From NCBI GenBank assembly GCA_021151525.1, contig JAGKXD010000165.1, positions 1-5,857 of the forward strand: 5,857 bases of DNA, written 5' to 3'. The stretch comes from Cellvibrionaceae bacterium. Its GTDB lineage: Bacteria; Pseudomonadota; Gammaproteobacteria; Pseudomonadales; Cellvibrionaceae. Positions 4,564-5,857 of this stretch are shown here, in pieces (position 1 is the first letter of the stretch; each line of letters begins with the position of its first letter). Below the pieces are notes generated by a model. That model worked only from the letters and a program-made list of their open reading frames with translations. It ran no database searches and was not told where the DNA came from. A program made the translations under genes and the position numbers.

Positions 4564-5820
4564 TTAGTTTGAATAACCGTTGTTTATAACCATACGCAAC
4601 TCTTGTTGCATGAAGCGTTGATTGTGTTTCATGAAATCCCTGACTCGTCTGACTGCATTTAACTCAACCACAGGATCCGGGTTCATCAAAATTTGCGAGC
4701 GCAAATTTGACAGTAGTAACTTATAGGCGATATGCGCACTGGGGATAAATGTGTCATCTTTCAGAATGCGTTTCCACACATCGCTGCGCTCATCGGGCAG
4801 GCTGACTTGATGCTCCTCGGGTGCATTCATTATCTGGTTGATTTGGATTAATTCTTGTTTCAAGTTGCGTGCGTTTTTGCGGAAAAATTCGCGCAGTTGG
4901 TTCAATACTTCCACGCGTACATTATTATCTTGCGTGTTTTGAAAGGCGTGACGCGAGCGAACCAAAAATAAATTGAGCGGCATATTGTTGGAGCCAAGGT
5001 CAATTTTTGCACTGATCAATTTCAACCAGATACTGTTTTTAAGCGAGGGTAAAACCAGTTTGGTGACTGTGCTGCGACGCTCTTCCACCGATTGCTTTTT
5101 AGTAGAAAGGGCGCAGATTTGACTAAATTCTGCGTCTAGCGAATTAGCATGGGAGATAAAAAATTTACGCAGCTCGGTGACCGAGTCGGATAGTTTGGTT
5201 TCTACCTTGGGGTCGATCATGGTGAGTTTTAATTTCGATAACAGCAGCTTCAGTGAAAACAGTTGGGTGCGCAGGTGAAACTTGTCGTAGATCATGCTTT
5301 CCCAAATAGGATCTGATTCCATCGGCAGGCAGGTTGCCATGCGATAGGACTCAGGCGTTTTTTCGATATCACCGATAATTTCTTCCACCAAAGGTTGCTC
5401 AATGTGCAAGGTATTGGCGATTGCATCCGGCGTTAATCCGCGAATATGGAAGAGCGCAACCTGTTGGCGCAGCTCATGGGTGTAGTTGCGATTGGCGTCA
5501 CCGAGGAAACCGGGCTGCAGCAAAGATTCTTTCCCGATCCCCGAGCCGCTCATGCTTTGATCATAAAAGTTGGAGATGATATGGCAGTTGTAGTTGCCAA
5601 GACCGGTATGCATCCAGCGTTTGGCAAAGCCTGCATCAGAAATACGGTTATTGTTGTTATCCGGGTTTTTCGAGAAAAAGGAAAAGCGCGATTTTTCAAC
5701 CTGGTAAGACAATTCAATTTGAATAACTCGGTTCTTCTCGTCGATCGCAACATCCTGTACTGACCATGGCGCATTTATTCCCAAAATCGCCTCAAAGTAA
5801 TGCTTGGGTTGTTTAACCAC
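4564..5820 (-). CDS. ISL3-transposase-like N-terminus fused to three helical repeats; function unknown
   Basis: This encodes 418 residues and starts at GTG 5820 with AAAGGAG 6 nt upstream. Residues 8-40 (YFEAILGINAPWSVQDVAID and on) and 68-80 (KRWMHTGLGNYNC) follow the pattern of the N-terminal zinc-ribbon region of ISL3-family transposases. The CPxCG-type cysteines are gone: RFSFF stands where the first pair would be, and only Cys79 remains. Residues 113-150 look like a helix-turn-helix (ELRQQVALFHIRGLTPDAIA, then an LVEEIIGDIE helix). The rest is three copies of a 71-residue helical unit, with short linkers, where the transposase catalytic domain would be. No DDE catalytic core is recognisable, so transposition is unlikely. 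It is cotranscribed with a FIST-like gene. It may be a domesticated DNA-binding protein or an adaptor; this is inference. Confidence 0.78.
   Translation of the reverse strand: MVKQPKHYFEAILGINAPWSVQDVAIDEKNRVIQIELSYQVEKSRFSFFSKNPDNNNNRISDAGFAKRWMHTGLGNYNCHIISNFYDQSMSGSGIGKESLLQPGFLGDANRNYTHELRQQVALFHIRGLTPDAIANTLHIEQPLVEEIIGDIEKTPESYRMATCLPMESDPIWESMIYDKFHLRTQLFSLKLLLSKLKLTMIDPKVETKLSDSVTELRKFFISHANSLDAEFSQICALSTKKQSVEERRSTVTKLVLPSLKNSIWLKLISAKIDLGSNNMPLNLFLVRSRHAFQNTQDNNVRVEVLNQLREFFRKNARNLKQELIQINQIMNAPEEHQVSLPDERSDVWKRILKDDTFIPSAHIAYKLLLSNLRSQILMNPDPVVELNAVRRVRDFMKHNQRFMQQELRMVINNGYSN
4588..4800 (-). repeat. Protein repeat unit 3 (residues 341-411)
   Basis: It begins LPDERSDVW with Trp349, then YKLLLSNLR (366-374), then RVRDFMKHN and ends QELRMV. 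It aligns with units 1 and 2 over all 71 positions without a gap; the protein ends seven residues later. Confidence 0.75.
4840..5052 (-). repeat. Protein repeat unit 2 (residues 257-327)
   Basis: It begins LPSLKNSIW with Trp265, then LNLFLVRS (282-289), then QLREFFRKN and ends QELIQI. All anchor positions match unit 1 with no gap. It is the most diverged unit in its middle helix. Confidence 0.75.
5116..5328 (-). repeat. Protein repeat unit 1 (residues 165-235)
   Basis: It begins LPMESDPIW with Trp173 as anchor, then LKLLLSKL (190-197), then ELRKFF (216-221) and ends AEFSQI. Relative to Trp, the conserved points are LP at -8/-7, Leu at +19 and +21, (L/V)R at +44/+45, Phe at +47 and Glu at +58. 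Confidence 0.75.
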
Positions 5821-5826
5821 TGGGTG

Positions 5827-5833
5827 CTCCTTT
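5827..5833 (-). promoter_or_regulatory. Ribosome binding site supporting a GTG start
   Basis: AAAGGAG lies 6 nt before the GTG at 5820. The strong site supports GTG as the start of the repeat protein. The remaining 24 bases to the window edge are AT-rich and may hold part of the promoter, but no full promoter can be read. Confidence 0.7.
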
Positions 5834-5857
5834 GGATGTCAGTTGTTAAATAATTAC

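Noticed and set aside
5446..5763. Plus-strand open frame of 105 codons opposite the repeat-protein gene
   Set aside because: It is antisense to the conserved-looking N-terminal half of the 418-residue protein and has no recognisable domain.
4564..5820. Active ISL3 insertion sequence
   Set aside because: The catalytic domain is not recognisable, the zinc-ribbon cysteines are missing, and no terminal inverted repeats or target duplication were seen around the gene.

Overview
The window looks like chromosomal DNA of a free-living gammaproteobacterium. GC content is moderate, Shine-Dalgarno sites are clear, and a LysR/DoxX/GST divergon is present. The leaning to the Pseudomonas/Cellvibrio side comes only from the look of the proteins and no marker gene fixes it. 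No rRNA, tRNA, CRISPR array, complete insertion sequence or phage gene is visible.

Left part (1-1256): the first 57 bases are the minus-strand N-terminus of a protein that resembles ABC transporter ATP-binding/permease proteins. A divergent spacer rich in small dyads follows. Then come two plus-strand genes of unknown function: a four-helix membrane protein (251-640) and a secreted helical protein (689-1207, best started at an internal ATG). They end at a textbook rho-independent terminator (1227-1256).

Middle (1280-3338): a LysR-type regulator reads rightward. Divergent from it is a tight DoxX-glutathione S-transferase operon reading leftward. The 70-bp shared spacer holds candidate operator dyads. 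This arrangement suggests a response to electrophiles, quinones or other redox stress, with the LysR protein controlling the DoxX-GST pair and itself.

Convergent spacer (3339-3517): a 32-bp near-perfect palindrome lies beside a 56-bp interrupted stem-loop. Neither has the T-tract of an ordinary terminator.

Right part (3518-5820): a two-gene minus-strand operon with a 17-bp gap. The first gene encodes a 418-residue protein of unusual build. It has an N-terminus like that of ISL3 transposases but without the zinc-ribbon cysteines, then a helix-turn-helix-like segment, then three copies of a 71-residue helical repeat that align without gaps; no transposase catalytic domain is present. The second gene encodes a 342-residue protein with FIST-like sensory features. 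The likely reading is a DNA- or partner-binding adaptor made with a ligand-sensing protein. This is the strongest candidate for something undescribed here; its function is not known from sequence.
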